Positions 8,354-16,499 of a stretch of DNA of 64,000 bases are shown here, in pieces (positions within the stretch are counted from its first letter, which is position 1; every line of letters starts with the position of its first letter). The stretch comes from Dissulfurimicrobium hydrothermale. GTDB lineage: Bacteria > Desulfobacterota > Dissulfuribacteria > Dissulfuribacterales > Sh68. The DNA lies in NCBI RefSeq assembly GCF_022026155.1, contig NZ_CP085041.1, positions 1,148,306-1,212,305 of the forward strand, given 5' to 3'. Below the pieces are notes generated by a model. It saw only the letters and a list, made by a program, of their open reading frames with translations, ran no database searches and was not told the DNA's origin. The position numbers and the translations under genes were made by a program.

Positions 8354-9784
8354 ATGCTCACACCAGTGATATTGTCCGGCGGAGCTGGGACGAGGCTCTG
8401 GCCGGTATCAAGGCTTGCGCATCCTAAACCGTTTATGAAGCTGAAAGACGGTCTGAGTCTTCTTCAGAAGACGCTGATGAGGGCGATCGGGCTTAATGGA
8501 GTCAGAAAGGTCCTGACAATTACCAACCGCAACTATTATTTCAAAACGCGCGATGAATACGGCGCGCTCAGGCCTGATCCGACCCTTGTTTTTGATTATC
8601 TGCTTGAGCCTGTCGGAAGGAATACCGCCCCTGCCGTTGCGATGGCTGCTGTCAGACTGATGGAGACCGAGGGGTCTGACGCAGTGATGTTCATCATGCC
8701 GGCCGACCACCTTATTGAAGGCAAAGCGGCCTTTGCAGCTGCCGCTGACAAGGCGTATAAATTGGCCATGGAAGACTATATTGTGACCTTTGGGATCAGA
8801 CCGTCACGTCCCGAGCCTGGCTTCGGTTACATAGAAATGGGTTCACAGCTTGATGAACACGGCTTCTGTGTTAGGCGCTTTATAGAAAAGCCTACGCTCA
8901 AGGATGCCGAAGACTATCTTGCATCAGGGTTTTTCTTCTGGAATTCCGGGATGTTTTGCATTAAGGCAGCCCGATATCTTGATGCCCTTAAATGTTACAG
9001 CCCGGACGTGCACGCCGTTTGCTTTGAGTGCAAGGACAGGACCGATTGGAACGCGCAGCCAGTTGAGCTCGACGCCGTGAGTTTTAGTTCGATGCCAGAT
9101 ATATCCATTGATTATGCCGTGATGGAAAAGGCGGATCGTATAGCCATGGTGCCAGGCGACTTTGGATGGAACGACATTGGTTCATGGAAGGCCGTGAGCG
9201 GTCTGATCGAACCGGACGAGACAGGAAACCGCGTGGACGGGGATGCCGTGTTGATAGATACCGAGAATTGTTACATTCAAAGCGATAGACTTATCGCTGC
9301 GATAGGCCTTAAAGACATGGTGCTGATCGATACCCCCGACGCCCTCCTTGTGGCAGACATTGAGCGCACTCAGGATGTAAAAGAGGTTGTTGGTCGGCTC
9401 AAAAAGGCAGACCATGAGACATACCGCCTTCACCGGACGGTCCATAGACCTTGGGGGACATATACGGTCCTTGAAGAGAGGGACAGGTTCAAGATAAAGC
9501 GTATCGTCGTAAAACCAGGGGCTGCGCTTTCGCTGCAAATGCACCACCACAGGAGTGAACACTGGATAGTGGTTTCAGGGACCGCAAAGGTGATAAATGG
9601 AAAGGATGAAAGACTGGTGAGGGTGAATGAATCAACCTATATCCCGGCCGGAAACCGTCACAGGCTCATAAATCCGGGTATGATCGACCTGGTGATGATA
9701 GAGGTGCAAACCGGTGAATATCTTGAAGAAGATGATATTGTGAGATTCGATGACCAATATGGCAGGGGACAGGAACAGCCTTAA
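8354..9784 (+). CDS. manC: Mannose-1-phosphate guanylyltransferase / mannose-6-phosphate isomerase
   Basis: About 476 residues with the two-domain layout of ManC/AlgA. The N-terminal nucleotidyltransferase carries LSGGAGTRLWPVSR and the FIEKP lysine motif; the C-terminal cupin has RPWGTYTVLEERDRFKIKR and QMHHHRSEHWIVVSG, the metal-binding type II phosphomannose isomerase. It makes GDP-mannose for exopolysaccharide, LPS or glycoprotein glycans. The ATG at 8354 has GGGGGA upstream and starts directly at the nucleotide-binding strand; a GTG at 8318 is less likely. No other polysaccharide genes are adjacent, so it appears to be a stand-alone housekeeping gene. Confidence 0.95.
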   Translation: MLTPVILSGGAGTRLWPVSRLAHPKPFMKLKDGLSLLQKTLMRAIGLNGVRKVLTITNRNYYFKTRDEYGALRPDPTLVFDYLLEPVGRNTAPAVAMAAVRLMETEGSDAVMFIMPADHLIEGKAAFAAAADKAYKLAMEDYIVTFGIRPSRPEPGFGYIEMGSQLDEHGFCVRRFIEKPTLKDAEDYLASGFFFWNSGMFCIKAARYLDALKCYSPDVHAVCFECKDRTDWNAQPVELDAVSFSSMPDISIDYAVMEKADRIAMVPGDFGWNDIGSWKAVSGLIEPDETGNRVDGDAVLIDTENCYIQSDRLIAAIGLKDMVLIDTPDALLVADIERTQDVKEVVGRLKKADHETYRLHRTVHRPWGTYTVLEERDRFKIKRIVVKPGAALSLQMHHHRSEHWIVVSGTAKVINGKDERLVRVNESTYIPAGNRHRLINPGMIDLVMIEVQTGEYLEEDDIVRFDDQYGRGQEQP

Positions 9785-9828
9785 GCTTATTTTTAGAGAC
9801 GCCTCTTAATTGTGACAGTGTGTTGATT

Positions 9829-10200
9829 ATGGCCTATCTATTTGTCGGTGCAGGGGGTTTTTTTGGAGCCGTTGTACGTTATGTCTTGGCTATGTGGATC
9901 GGTCAGAGATGGGGTAGGAGTTTCCCGCTGGGTACATTTTTCATCAACATAAGCGGCTGCTTTCTTATAGGCTTTCTTATGCAGCTCCTGACCGAAAGGT
10001 TTATGGTCAGCCCGCAGTGGAGGCTGTTTCTAGTGGTTGGTTTTGTAGGCGCCTATACGACCTTTTCCACCTTTCTGTATGAAACGAGCAATCTTTTGAA
10101 GGATGGCGAGTGGTTTTTTGCCATATTAAATGTAACATCAAGCGTTATTACTGGTTTTGTGGCGCTGAAGCTTGGCGAAATGCTTGCAAAGACTATATAG
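9829..10200 (+). CDS. crcB: Fluoride channel FluC/CrcB
   Basis: A roughly 123-residue protein with four membrane segments. It shows the signature GGFFGAVVRY near the start, GTFFINISGCFLIG in the second helix, and the conserved GAYTTFSTF in the third, which in this family lines the fluoride pore. It exports toxic fluoride as a dual-topology dimer. The ATG at 9829 is in frame behind a GTG at 9820. No fluoride riboswitch was recognised upstream. The ribosome-binding site of the next gene overlaps its stop codon, so the two are translated together. Confidence 0.93.
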   Translation: MAYLFVGAGGFFGAVVRYVLAMWIGQRWGRSFPLGTFFINISGCFLIGFLMQLLTERFMVSPQWRLFLVVGFVGAYTTFSTFLYETSNLLKDGEWFFAILNVTSSVITGFVALKLGEMLAKTI

Positions 10201-10208
10201 GAGTTGGC

Positions 10209-10940
10209 ATGCTTATAAAGGGACCAGCTAAGAAGCTTGTTATTTATGTGGATGAAACAGACAAGTTCGGCGGTAAGCCAATATATGAGGTTTTGATGGA
10301 TCTGTTTTATAGGAATAAAATAGCTGGTGTAAGTATATTTAGAGGCATGGCCGGCTACGGAACGGACGGGGTATTCCATACATCAAAGATATTGGAATTA
10401 TCAACCACTATGCCACTTAAAATCGAGGTGGTTGAAAGTGAAGAGATGATTAGCAAAATTTTGCCTGATGTCTATACAATAGTAGAAAAAGGTCTAGTAG
10501 AAATAAGCGATACGACTGTCTTTAAGTGTTGCCGCAAGAGATTGGATGAAGGGAAGAAAAATGAAAAGGGGAAGAATATGAAACTAGAAGGTAAGGCAAA
10601 GATGCTAAGAATAATTGTAAATGAAGATGATAAATGGGAAGGCGTACCATTATATGAAGTTATTGTAAAAAGGATGATGATGATGGATATTGCAGGCGCA
10701 ACTATTTATAAGGCAATAGCCGGATTTGGACCGCACAAGCGATATCATAAGAAAAAAACACTGACGACTACCGGTGAGTTGCCGATCTTAATCACAGTTA
10801 TTGATTCAGAGGAGAATATAAACAAAATATTACCTATTCTTGATGATATAGTAAAAGAAGGGTTAGTTGTTCTATCAGATGTAAATGTAATAAAATATAT
10901 TCACAGACATTCTGATGCCATAGAAACCAAACTGATCTAA
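10209..10940 (+). CDS. Tandem DUF190 protein (two PII-like domains)
   Basis: A 243-residue protein made of two copies of DUF190, each about 100 residues. Copy one runs about 4-110 (LVIYVDETDKFGGKPIYEVL and GVSIFRGMAGYG), copy two about 130-235 (RIIVNEDDKWEGVPLYEVI and GATIYKAIAGFG), joined by a lysine-rich linker. DUF190 proteins have a PII-like ferredoxin fold and very often follow crcB, as here; their exact role in fluoride response is unsettled. Single-domain DUF190 proteins are the norm, so the fusion is unusual. The ATG at 10209 has AGGAG at 10200-10204. The gene is clearly richer in A and T than manC or crcB, hinting at a different origin. Confidence 0.88.
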   Translation: MLIKGPAKKLVIYVDETDKFGGKPIYEVLMDLFYRNKIAGVSIFRGMAGYGTDGVFHTSKILELSTTMPLKIEVVESEEMISKILPDVYTIVEKGLVEISDTTVFKCCRKRLDEGKKNEKGKNMKLEGKAKMLRIIVNEDDKWEGVPLYEVIVKRMMMMDIAGATIYKAIAGFGPHKRYHKKKTLTTTGELPILITVIDSEENINKILPILDDIVKEGLVVLSDVNVIKYIHRHSDAIETKLI

Positions 10941-10962
10941 GTGTATCTGCGAGTCCATATAG

Positions 10963-12078
10963 TTATCGCCCAAGCCCCCTATATCTCATCCTCTGCGGCG
11001 TATCGGCTCCTAGACCAAGCCTCTTTTCCCTGGCTAGTTCATAGTCGGAGGAGTTGCCTTCGAAGCAAGCCACTTGCCCTTCGCCTTCAAATGCCATGAT
11101 GTGTGTTGCAACACGGTCAAGAAACCATCGGTCATGGCTGACTATGACGGTACTCCTCGTAAAGTCGTTTAAGGCGTCTTCCAGGGCCCGAAGTGTATTT
11201 ACATCAAGGTCGTTCGTGGGTTCATCGAGCAGGATTACATTCGCTCCGAGGGTCAACATCTTTGCAAGATAGACACGATTTCGTTCGCTGCCCGAGAGGT
11301 CCCTTATCTTTTTTGTCGATCGGGTCTCAAAAAATTGAAACTGGCACAGTATGCCCGGACGCTTTTTCTGTATTTAACCCCTCTCGCACCTGATCCACAT
11401 AGGCCATCTTTACCGTCTGGCCGGTGATTACTGAACCGCTGTCTGGCTGCTCGATACCTGCTATCAATTTCAACAAGGTGCTTTTCCCTGTACCATTTGG
11501 CCCGATGACACCAATGATCCCACCCGGCGGCACGGAAAAGTTTAAATTTTTAATGAGCAGGCGGTCACTTTTGGCCTTTAAGACATCATTGAATTTGATT
11601 ACTATATTGCGCCTAGCCGCGCCCCCGCTGGGATATATATTTCCCTTTCCTCCCTTGCCTTTTCATGTTCCTGGCCAAGGAGTTTCTCATATGAGTTGAT
11701 CCTCGCCTTGCCCTTGGTCTGTTGCGCCTTTGGGGTCATTTTTATCCATTTAAGTTCTCGTTCAAGGGTTTTTTGTCGCTTTGTTTCCACCCTTTCCTCC
11801 ATGGCGAGACGCTCTCTTTTTTGTTCAAGCCACGAGGAATAGTTACCTTTCCATGGGATCCCATGACCGCGGTCAAGCTCTAGTATCCATCCTGCCATAT
11901 TGTCAAGGGAATATCGGTCATGCGTGACAGCTATTACGGTGCCTTTGTACTCACGAAGGTGTTGTTCAAGCCATGCCACGGATTCGGCGTCAAGGTGGTT
12001 TGTCGGTTCATCCAGCAAGAGGATATCCGGTTCCGTAAGGAGTAGGCGGCAAAGGGCGACACGTCTGCATTCACCGCG
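10963..12078 (-). pseudogene. Broken ABC-F ATPase gene (EttA type)
   Basis: Three reading-frame pieces on the minus strand rebuild most of an EttA-like ABC-F translation factor. From 12078 to about 11610: the end of the first ABC signature ([13 protein letters not shown]), Walker [12 protein letters not shown] and the linker down to GARLG. From about 11610 to 11343, after a frame change: VPPGGIIGVIGPNGTGKST (second Walker A). From about 11320 to 10963, after a second frame change: a degenerate signature (DLSGSERNRVYLAK), [12 protein letters not shown] and the natural C-terminus. The start of the gene, including the first Walker A, is missing, and about 20-30 residues between VREGL and the second signature appear deleted. 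It cannot make a working protein. Confidence 0.9.
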
Positions 12079-12175
12079 CAACTTCCTTCTGAGTCAACAC
12101 ACATTTCTTCCAATCCCTGTAAATCTCCACAAAATGCATCTTCTTGACATCCTGCAGCAATTTTGTCCGTGTCAT
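12074..12175 (-). mobile_element. Transposase N-terminal remnant fused to the broken ABC-F gene
   Basis: On the minus strand an ATG at 12175 opens a 34-codon frame (MTRTKLLQDVKKM, then [16 protein letters not shown]) that stops at 12071-12073. This matches the first helix-turn-helix stretch of ISNCY-type transposases, which typically begin MTRTKLLQEIRKM and continue LTQEEAARLLGV. The similarity breaks off just where ABC-F coding sequence begins, within a few bases of 12076. So a transposon inserted into or beside the ABC-F gene and was later mostly deleted. The family name rests on memory of the N-terminal motif; no terminal repeats were found between 12176 and 12330. Confidence 0.55.
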
Positions 12176-12330
12176 GGGCCAGTCCTCCTGACCATATAAA
12201 ACTGGATAATTCACGTGCTACAAAAGCGGTCAAATCATTTGCTTCTAGCACTCTGCAGGATAGAACTTGACATGGGCATGGCAAGGATTAAATTAAATTG
12301 TTGCAAGAAAAATTCGAGAGGGTTGTTTGA

Positions 12331-12606
12331 GTGGATGTCAAATTGTTTTTGACGGTCTTTGTATCTGTATTGATAGCTGAGCTTGGCGATAAGACCCAGC
12401 TTGCTACCATGCTTTTTGCAACGGACAAGCGGGCAGATTCGCTGACTGTATTTGTCGGTGCCTCGTTGGCACTGACATTGGCTTCGGCTGTAGGCGTCTT
12501 GGCTGGAGATGCTGTCTCCCAATATGTAAGCGAAAAACCCTTGAGACTGATGGCCGCGACAGGTTTTATCGCTATTGGTGCATGGATGCTTTTCAGGACG
12601 GCATAA
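12331..12606 (+). CDS. Half-size UPF0016 (TMEM165/Gdt1) cation transporter
   Basis: A 91-residue membrane protein with three hydrophobic segments and the family's signature AELGDKTQLAT at residues 16-26; full-length UPF0016 proteins carry this E-x-G-D-K motif twice. Such proteins export Mn2+ or Ca2+ from the cytoplasm. A single-repeat version must dimerise, either with itself or with a second half encoded elsewhere; none is next to it. It starts at GTG 12331, directly after an in-frame TGA, with GAGAGG upstream. It sits just outside the transposon-scarred ABC-F locus. Confidence 0.8.
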   Translation: MDVKLFLTVFVSVLIAELGDKTQLATMLFATDKRADSLTVFVGASLALTLASAVGVLAGDAVSQYVSEKPLRLMAATGFIAIGAWMLFRTA

Positions 12607-12648
12607 GCCGGCTTGATAAAAATAATCGAGTTTAACGGAGGTTTTGTT

Positions 12649-12963
12649 ATGCCGATATACGAATATGAATGCCTATCTTGCGGAAGGATTGTAGAACTTA
12701 TGCAAAGGTTTACTGATCCAGATCCTGCGCAGTGCAAATGCGGCGGCAGGTTCCGCAAGCTGATTTCTAACTCCAGCTTTCATTTGAAGGGTACGGGTTG
12801 GTATGTTACAGATTACAAAAATCGCGGCGGCAATAACGTCCATGCTGCAAGTGAGGCTGACAAGCCAAAAACTCCTGCTGCGTCGCCGCCTGCAACGGCT
12901 TCAAGTCCTCATTCATCAAAGGGATGCGGTACAGAGGGCGCAGATGCTACCTGCTGCCATTAG
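12649..12963 (+). CDS. FmdB-type zinc-ribbon regulatory protein
   Basis: A 104-residue protein with the FmdB opening MPIYEYECLSCGR, a second metal-binding pair (CKCGGRFRKL), and a conserved SFHLKGTGWYVTDY stretch at about residues 45-60. The tail is a low-complexity Ala/Pro/Ser segment ending with a CGTEGADATCCH cysteine cluster. FmdB-like proteins were first linked to regulation of formamidase; their general function is unknown, and a zinc-binding adaptor role is plausible. GGAGG lies seven bases before the ATG at 12649, so the in-frame ATG at 12613 is rejected. It is convergent with the MerR gene. Confidence 0.85.
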   Translation: MPIYEYECLSCGRIVELMQRFTDPDPAQCKCGGRFRKLISNSSFHLKGTGWYVTDYKNRGGNNVHAASEADKPKTPAASPPATASSPHSSKGCGTEGADATCCH

Positions 12964-13000
12964 GGGTCTGAATCTCAGATTCAATTCGGGCGGGCAAGGC

Positions 13001-13522
13001 TTAGGCCGGTGCCTGCTCAGAACAGCCTGGTTTTGTACAAACTGCAAGGGTAGGCTCGCGTTTTTTGACTTTGATAATTTTTAGTTGTTTCTTGGCGTTG
13101 TTGTTTTCCGTTGCTTCGTCTCGGGCTTCTTTCATGGCCTTGATATATACGTCGCATTCCTGGCAATGGTTGAGCTCTTTGGCGCAGGCTGAGCTCGCCC
13201 TTTCCCAACAAGGTACCACCTTGTTTGCAAAGGCTGTGCATTTCTCCCTGCGTTCAGGCGGGCATTTTTTTATTTCCCAGCATGGAGTGAGCTCCAGGAG
13301 TTTTTTTATCCCAGGGATGCTGATCCCTTCTTCATGAATAAGATGGCGCAGACAGCTTATCCAGTCGATATCTGATTGGGAATAATAACGTTTGTTGCCT
13401 TGTCTGGCAGGGGTTATAAGGCCCTCTTCCTCATAAAGTCTTAAGGTCCTTGGGTGTAATCCGAGCAGTCTGGCGGCGACGCTTATGGGATAAATGGGAC
13501 TGTTTTTATCAGCGAGCTTCAT
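13001..13522 (-). CDS. MerR-family transcriptional regulator with cysteine-rich C-terminus
   Basis: A 173-residue protein. Residues about 10-80 form a MerR/HspR-type winged helix (ISVAARLLGLHPRTLRLYEEEGL, then RYYSQSDIDWI). Residues about 90-140 carry many cysteines (PCWEIKKCP, EKCTAFANKVVPCWE, CAKELNHCQECD). This cysteine pattern recurs in anaerobe MerR proteins, but whether it binds metal or an Fe-S cluster is unproven. The C-terminal tail is basic with two more cysteines. The start at 13522 reads outward into the AT-rich region that also serves the efflux operon in the opposite direction, so the two promoters are divergent and cross-regulation is possible. Confidence 0.85.
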   Translation of the reverse strand: MKLADKNSPIYPISVAARLLGLHPRTLRLYEEEGLITPARQGNKRYYSQSDIDWISCLRHLIHEEGISIPGIKKLLELTPCWEIKKCPPERREKCTAFANKVVPCWERASSACAKELNHCQECDVYIKAMKEARDEATENNNAKKQLKIIKVKKREPTLAVCTKPGCSEQAPA

Positions 13523-14052
13523 TTTTCACTCTTTTGCTCATGTTTATTATTTAGGATATTAAAGATCGTTTAATTTTAATTATTAGATAATTATGTAGAT
13601 TGTCAATGTTTTTAACAATAAAAATTTTAAAGATAATTATAAAATAAAATTGTTATTTATTTTTGCCTATCTTTTTTGATGATTATCAACATCTTTTATC
13701 TTCAATCCCTTCCAATCGAATTGAATGTTATATTCTGAACAAAATAATAGATAAAAAACTAGATAATAAAATTATATATCATTTGGATCAATTAGTTACA
13801 ATAATATATTATTTTTTTTCAATTTTCTCCAGATTTTTTTATCAATTAATTATACATTTAAGATGTAATAATAATTGAAAATTAAACTTTCATTCTAAAA
13901 AAATCGATATGATAATTTTTATAAAGTCATATAAAAAATATTTCTTGACAAATCATATATAAAATATTTTATATTTTTCTCTGAAATAGCCCGATGGTCA
14001 TTGATGATCCTCGGGAAGATAAAAAAATATTATAAAATACAAAGGAGGCTAT
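13523..14052. other. AT-rich intergenic region between divergent MerR and efflux operons
   Basis: About 530 bases of extremely AT-rich DNA with long A and T runs. A possible 71-codon frame at 13663-13878 is rich in Ile, Asn, Phe and Tyr, has no recognisable domain, and is better read as a by-product of composition. The right end holds the candidate promoter and palindrome described separately. The composition could mark a curved or protein-bound regulatory region. Confidence 0.6.
13945..13974 (+). promoter_or_regulatory. Candidate promoter with overlapping 18-bp palindrome for the efflux operon
   Basis: A perfect TTGACA lies at 13945-13950. The perfect palindrome ATATAAAATATTTTATAT follows at 13957-13974, filling the spacer and the expected -10 position. 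The efflux operon starts at 14053 and encodes an ArsR-type repressor at its end; ArsR-family proteins bind AT-rich inverted repeats across the -10/-35 region. The assignment to this ArsR is inferred from position alone, and palindromes arise easily in such AT-rich DNA. Confidence 0.5.
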
Positions 14053-15360
14053 GTGAAGGCATCTATCAGGGCTTTCATGCTTATCTGCTGTGTCTTGATT
14101 CCGGCTGGTGTCTTTGCAGCAGAGGCGCAGACGCTTACCCTTAAGGAGTGTCTCAAAACAGCCCTTGAACAGAGTCCGCTCATAAAAGGGGCAGGATTCG
14201 ATGTCGAGGCGTCAAAAGAGGCTGTAAAGGGGGCAAAGGGACAGATGTTCCCAAAGATTGATTTTAACGCCTCCTATCTCAAGGAAAATCAGGATGTGCC
14301 CTATATACCGGCCCAGAGCACAACGATTCCCGCTAAGTTCAGCAATGAGGTCTATTCGTGGGGTGCATTTTTGAGAGTACCCATATATGAAGGCGGAAGG
14401 CTTGTCGGGCAGCTCAAGGCGTCTGAGCTTGAACAGGCTGTACAATCCGCAAGGAAAGATTTTACAACGCAGGACCTTATTGCAAACGTTACTAATACAT
14501 TCAATAAGCTCCTGGAGTTGAAAGAGCTGCGTAAGGCCTATATTAAGTCGGTGAGGGCGCTGGAAGAACAAAAGAAAGATGCGGGACTCCTATTGAAAAT
14601 AGGCCGTGTGGCAAAGGTGGATTTCTTGAGGATAGAGGTTCAGCTTGCCTCGGAAAGACAGAATCTGGTAAGGGCCGAGGAGTCCATAGCCCGGACAAAA
14701 AACGCCCTTGCGTTTTTCCTTGGTGTAGATGTTGGTCAAATAAAGGATGTAGAAGGTCGACTTACGGCCGGCGAGCACGCAGAGACAAAAGATATCGATG
14801 TAGATGTATTTGTCAGGGCTCGACCTGACGTGGTCGCCGCATTGAAGAGGGCGGAGGAGGCAAGGATCGGGGTGAATATAGCCTCAGGAAAGAGATATCC
14901 GTCTGTCGCCCTGGTTGGTGATTACGGCAACCGTGCTGGTGTAGGGTTTAATCAAAGGGAGGAGATATGGGAGGTAGGTTTTGTAGCCTCGGTAAATATC
15001 TTTGATGCAGGCGTGATCTCTTCAGAGATAAATAGCCAAAAGGCACACTATGAGAAGGCAAAAGAGGAGCTTAGGCGTGTCATGCTTCAGGCAAGGCGGG
15101 AGATCGCCGACGCCGTTTCTCTCATAAGAGATGCAGAGGCAAGGCTGGACCTCGCACGGAAGGCCGTCGCGCAATCAGAAGAGAGCCTTCGCATAGAGAC
15201 CCTTAAATACAAGACAGGCGCTGGCGCAATAACTGATGTGCTCCTTTCTGAAGCGGCCATGAGTCTTTCCAATGCCAATTATTATCAAGCCCTTTACGAT
15301 TACAACTCAGCAGTGACCGAGTTCAAGAGGGCGACAGGGACCATAGGGGTGGAGAAATGA
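14053..15360 (+). CDS. TolC-family outer-membrane efflux protein
   Basis: A 435-residue protein with a signal peptide (about residues 1-22, ending VFAAEA) and the two-repeat coiled-coil layout of outer membrane efflux proteins. The opening LTLKECLKTALEQSPLIKGA and the later VNIASGKRYPSVALVGDYG mark the repeats. It forms the trimeric exit duct of a tripartite pump. Start is GTG at 14053 with AAAGGAGG at 14040-14047; the nearby ATG runs straight into TGA. The stop overlaps the next gene's ATG (ATGA), so it is coupled to the periplasmic adaptor gene. Confidence 0.92.
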   Translation: MKASIRAFMLICCVLIPAGVFAAEAQTLTLKECLKTALEQSPLIKGAGFDVEASKEAVKGAKGQMFPKIDFNASYLKENQDVPYIPAQSTTIPAKFSNEVYSWGAFLRVPIYEGGRLVGQLKASELEQAVQSARKDFTTQDLIANVTNTFNKLLELKELRKAYIKSVRALEEQKKDAGLLLKIGRVAKVDFLRIEVQLASERQNLVRAEESIARTKNALAFFLGVDVGQIKDVEGRLTAGEHAETKDIDVDVFVRARPDVVAALKRAEEARIGVNIASGKRYPSVALVGDYGNRAGVGFNQREEIWEVGFVASVNIFDAGVISSEINSQKAHYEKAKEELRRVMLQARREIADAVSLIRDAEARLDLARKAVAQSEESLRIETLKYKTGAGAITDVLLSEAAMSLSNANYYQALYDYNSAVTEFKRATGTIGVEK

Positions 15361-16499
15361 AAAAGATTATAGCTATTTTAGTAGCATTGGTTTTGATCGG
15401 CGGGGCGATCTTTGTCATAAAGAAAAAGAAGGACATGATCGCCCGCACGCCTGCTGTCGCAGCTTATCCGCTTCCGGTTGAGGCCGCCGTGGCGACAAGG
15501 GGGGATTTCGAGATATCGTCGCACTATCTCGGCACCATTCAGCCTTTCAATTATGCGGACATAGCGCCAAGGATAACAGGCTCTATAATAAGCGTAAGGG
15601 TGAGAGAGGGCGACGTCGTCCACAAAGGTGATGTGCTCGTGATCATTGACGACAGGGAGCTTAGAGAAAAGGAGCAGGCCCAGGCCCTTCAGGTGGCCGC
15701 TGCCCGGTCGCAGCTTGCCGGCGTAAAGAGCGCCTGTGAGACCCAGCAGGCGATCTTTGAAAGGGATGAGACGCTCTATAAAGAAGGGGCCATCTCCAAA
15801 GAGGCGTTTGAGCGATCAAGGGCCCAGAGAGACCTGGCGGTTGCACAGGTAAAAAGCCTGGAAGACAACATAAACGCCCTGCAAAATATCCAGAGGGCCC
15901 AGGCGGTTGAGACCTCATATGCAGTGCTCTCTTCTCCCATGGACGGCGTGGTGGCAAAGAGGCTTGCCGAGCCAGGGGACCTTGCCGTGCCTGGAAGGTC
16001 CATAGTGAGGGTTGAAGGGACAGACAGATTCAAGCTCGTTGTCCAGATACCGGAGACCGAGATGCCCCTTATGAAAAAAGGGGGAAAGGTAGTGCTTTCA
16101 AACGGAAAAGATAGCTTTAATGCCCTGATCAGCCGCGTTTATCCTGCTGTTGGCACAGGCACCCTTGGCAGCATTGAGATAGACCTGACCAAGCGCCCGT
16201 TTGATTGCCCGTCCGGCGGGACTGTCGGCGTGGACGTGATTACAGGAGATATCCCCAATGCGACAATCGTCCCGCTGAACGCCCTCCTTGAGGATCAGAG
16301 CGGGAGTTTTGTCTATAAAATTGAGGTGAATAATATCAAGGTTTTAAAGGTGGCTGTTCTTGGGAAAAACGCCGATCATGCCGCGATCAGAGGGGATATA
16401 AAAGACGGCGACATGGTTGTTACTGGGGACGAAGGAAAGCTTATGAGGCTTTCCGGCAACATGACCGTGATACCGCAAAAGGCAGGGGCTTTGAGATGA
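15357..16499 (+). CDS. RND efflux periplasmic adaptor (membrane fusion protein)
   Basis: A 380-residue protein with an N-terminal membrane anchor (about 4-21), a biotinyl-lipoyl-like half motif (GSIISVRVREGDVVHKGDVL) at about 75-95, a coiled-coil hairpin at about 100-175, the second lipoyl half (SPMDGVVAKRLAEPGDLA) near 197, then beta-barrel and membrane-proximal domains. This is the AcrA/HlyD-type subunit that joins the inner-membrane pump to TolC. ATGA overlaps on both sides place it in the middle of one operon. No lipobox cysteine is visible, so it is anchored by the N-terminal helix. Confidence 0.92.
   Translation: MKKIIAILVALVLIGGAIFVIKKKKDMIARTPAVAAYPLPVEAAVATRGDFEISSHYLGTIQPFNYADIAPRITGSIISVRVREGDVVHKGDVLVIIDDRELREKEQAQALQVAAARSQLAGVKSACETQQAIFERDETLYKEGAISKEAFERSRAQRDLAVAQVKSLEDNINALQNIQRAQAVETSYAVLSSPMDGVVAKRLAEPGDLAVPGRSIVRVEGTDRFKLVVQIPETEMPLMKKGGKVVLSNGKDSFNALISRVYPAVGTGTLGSIEIDLTKRPFDCPSGGTVGVDVITGDIPNATIVPLNALLEDQSGSFVYKIEVNNIKVLKVAVLGKNADHAAIRGDIKDGDMVVTGDEGKLMRLSGNMTVIPQKAGALR

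Noticed and set aside
12970-12982. GAATCTCAGATTC palindrome between the FmdB and MerR genes as a terminator
   Set aside because: The loop is a single base and no T-run follows, so it cannot fold as an intrinsic terminator.
13663-13878. 71-codon plus-strand frame in the AT-rich intergenic region
   Set aside because: Composition is dominated by Ile, Asn, Tyr and Phe as expected from AT-rich non-coding DNA, no domain or ribosome site is visible, and it overlaps a likely regulatory region.
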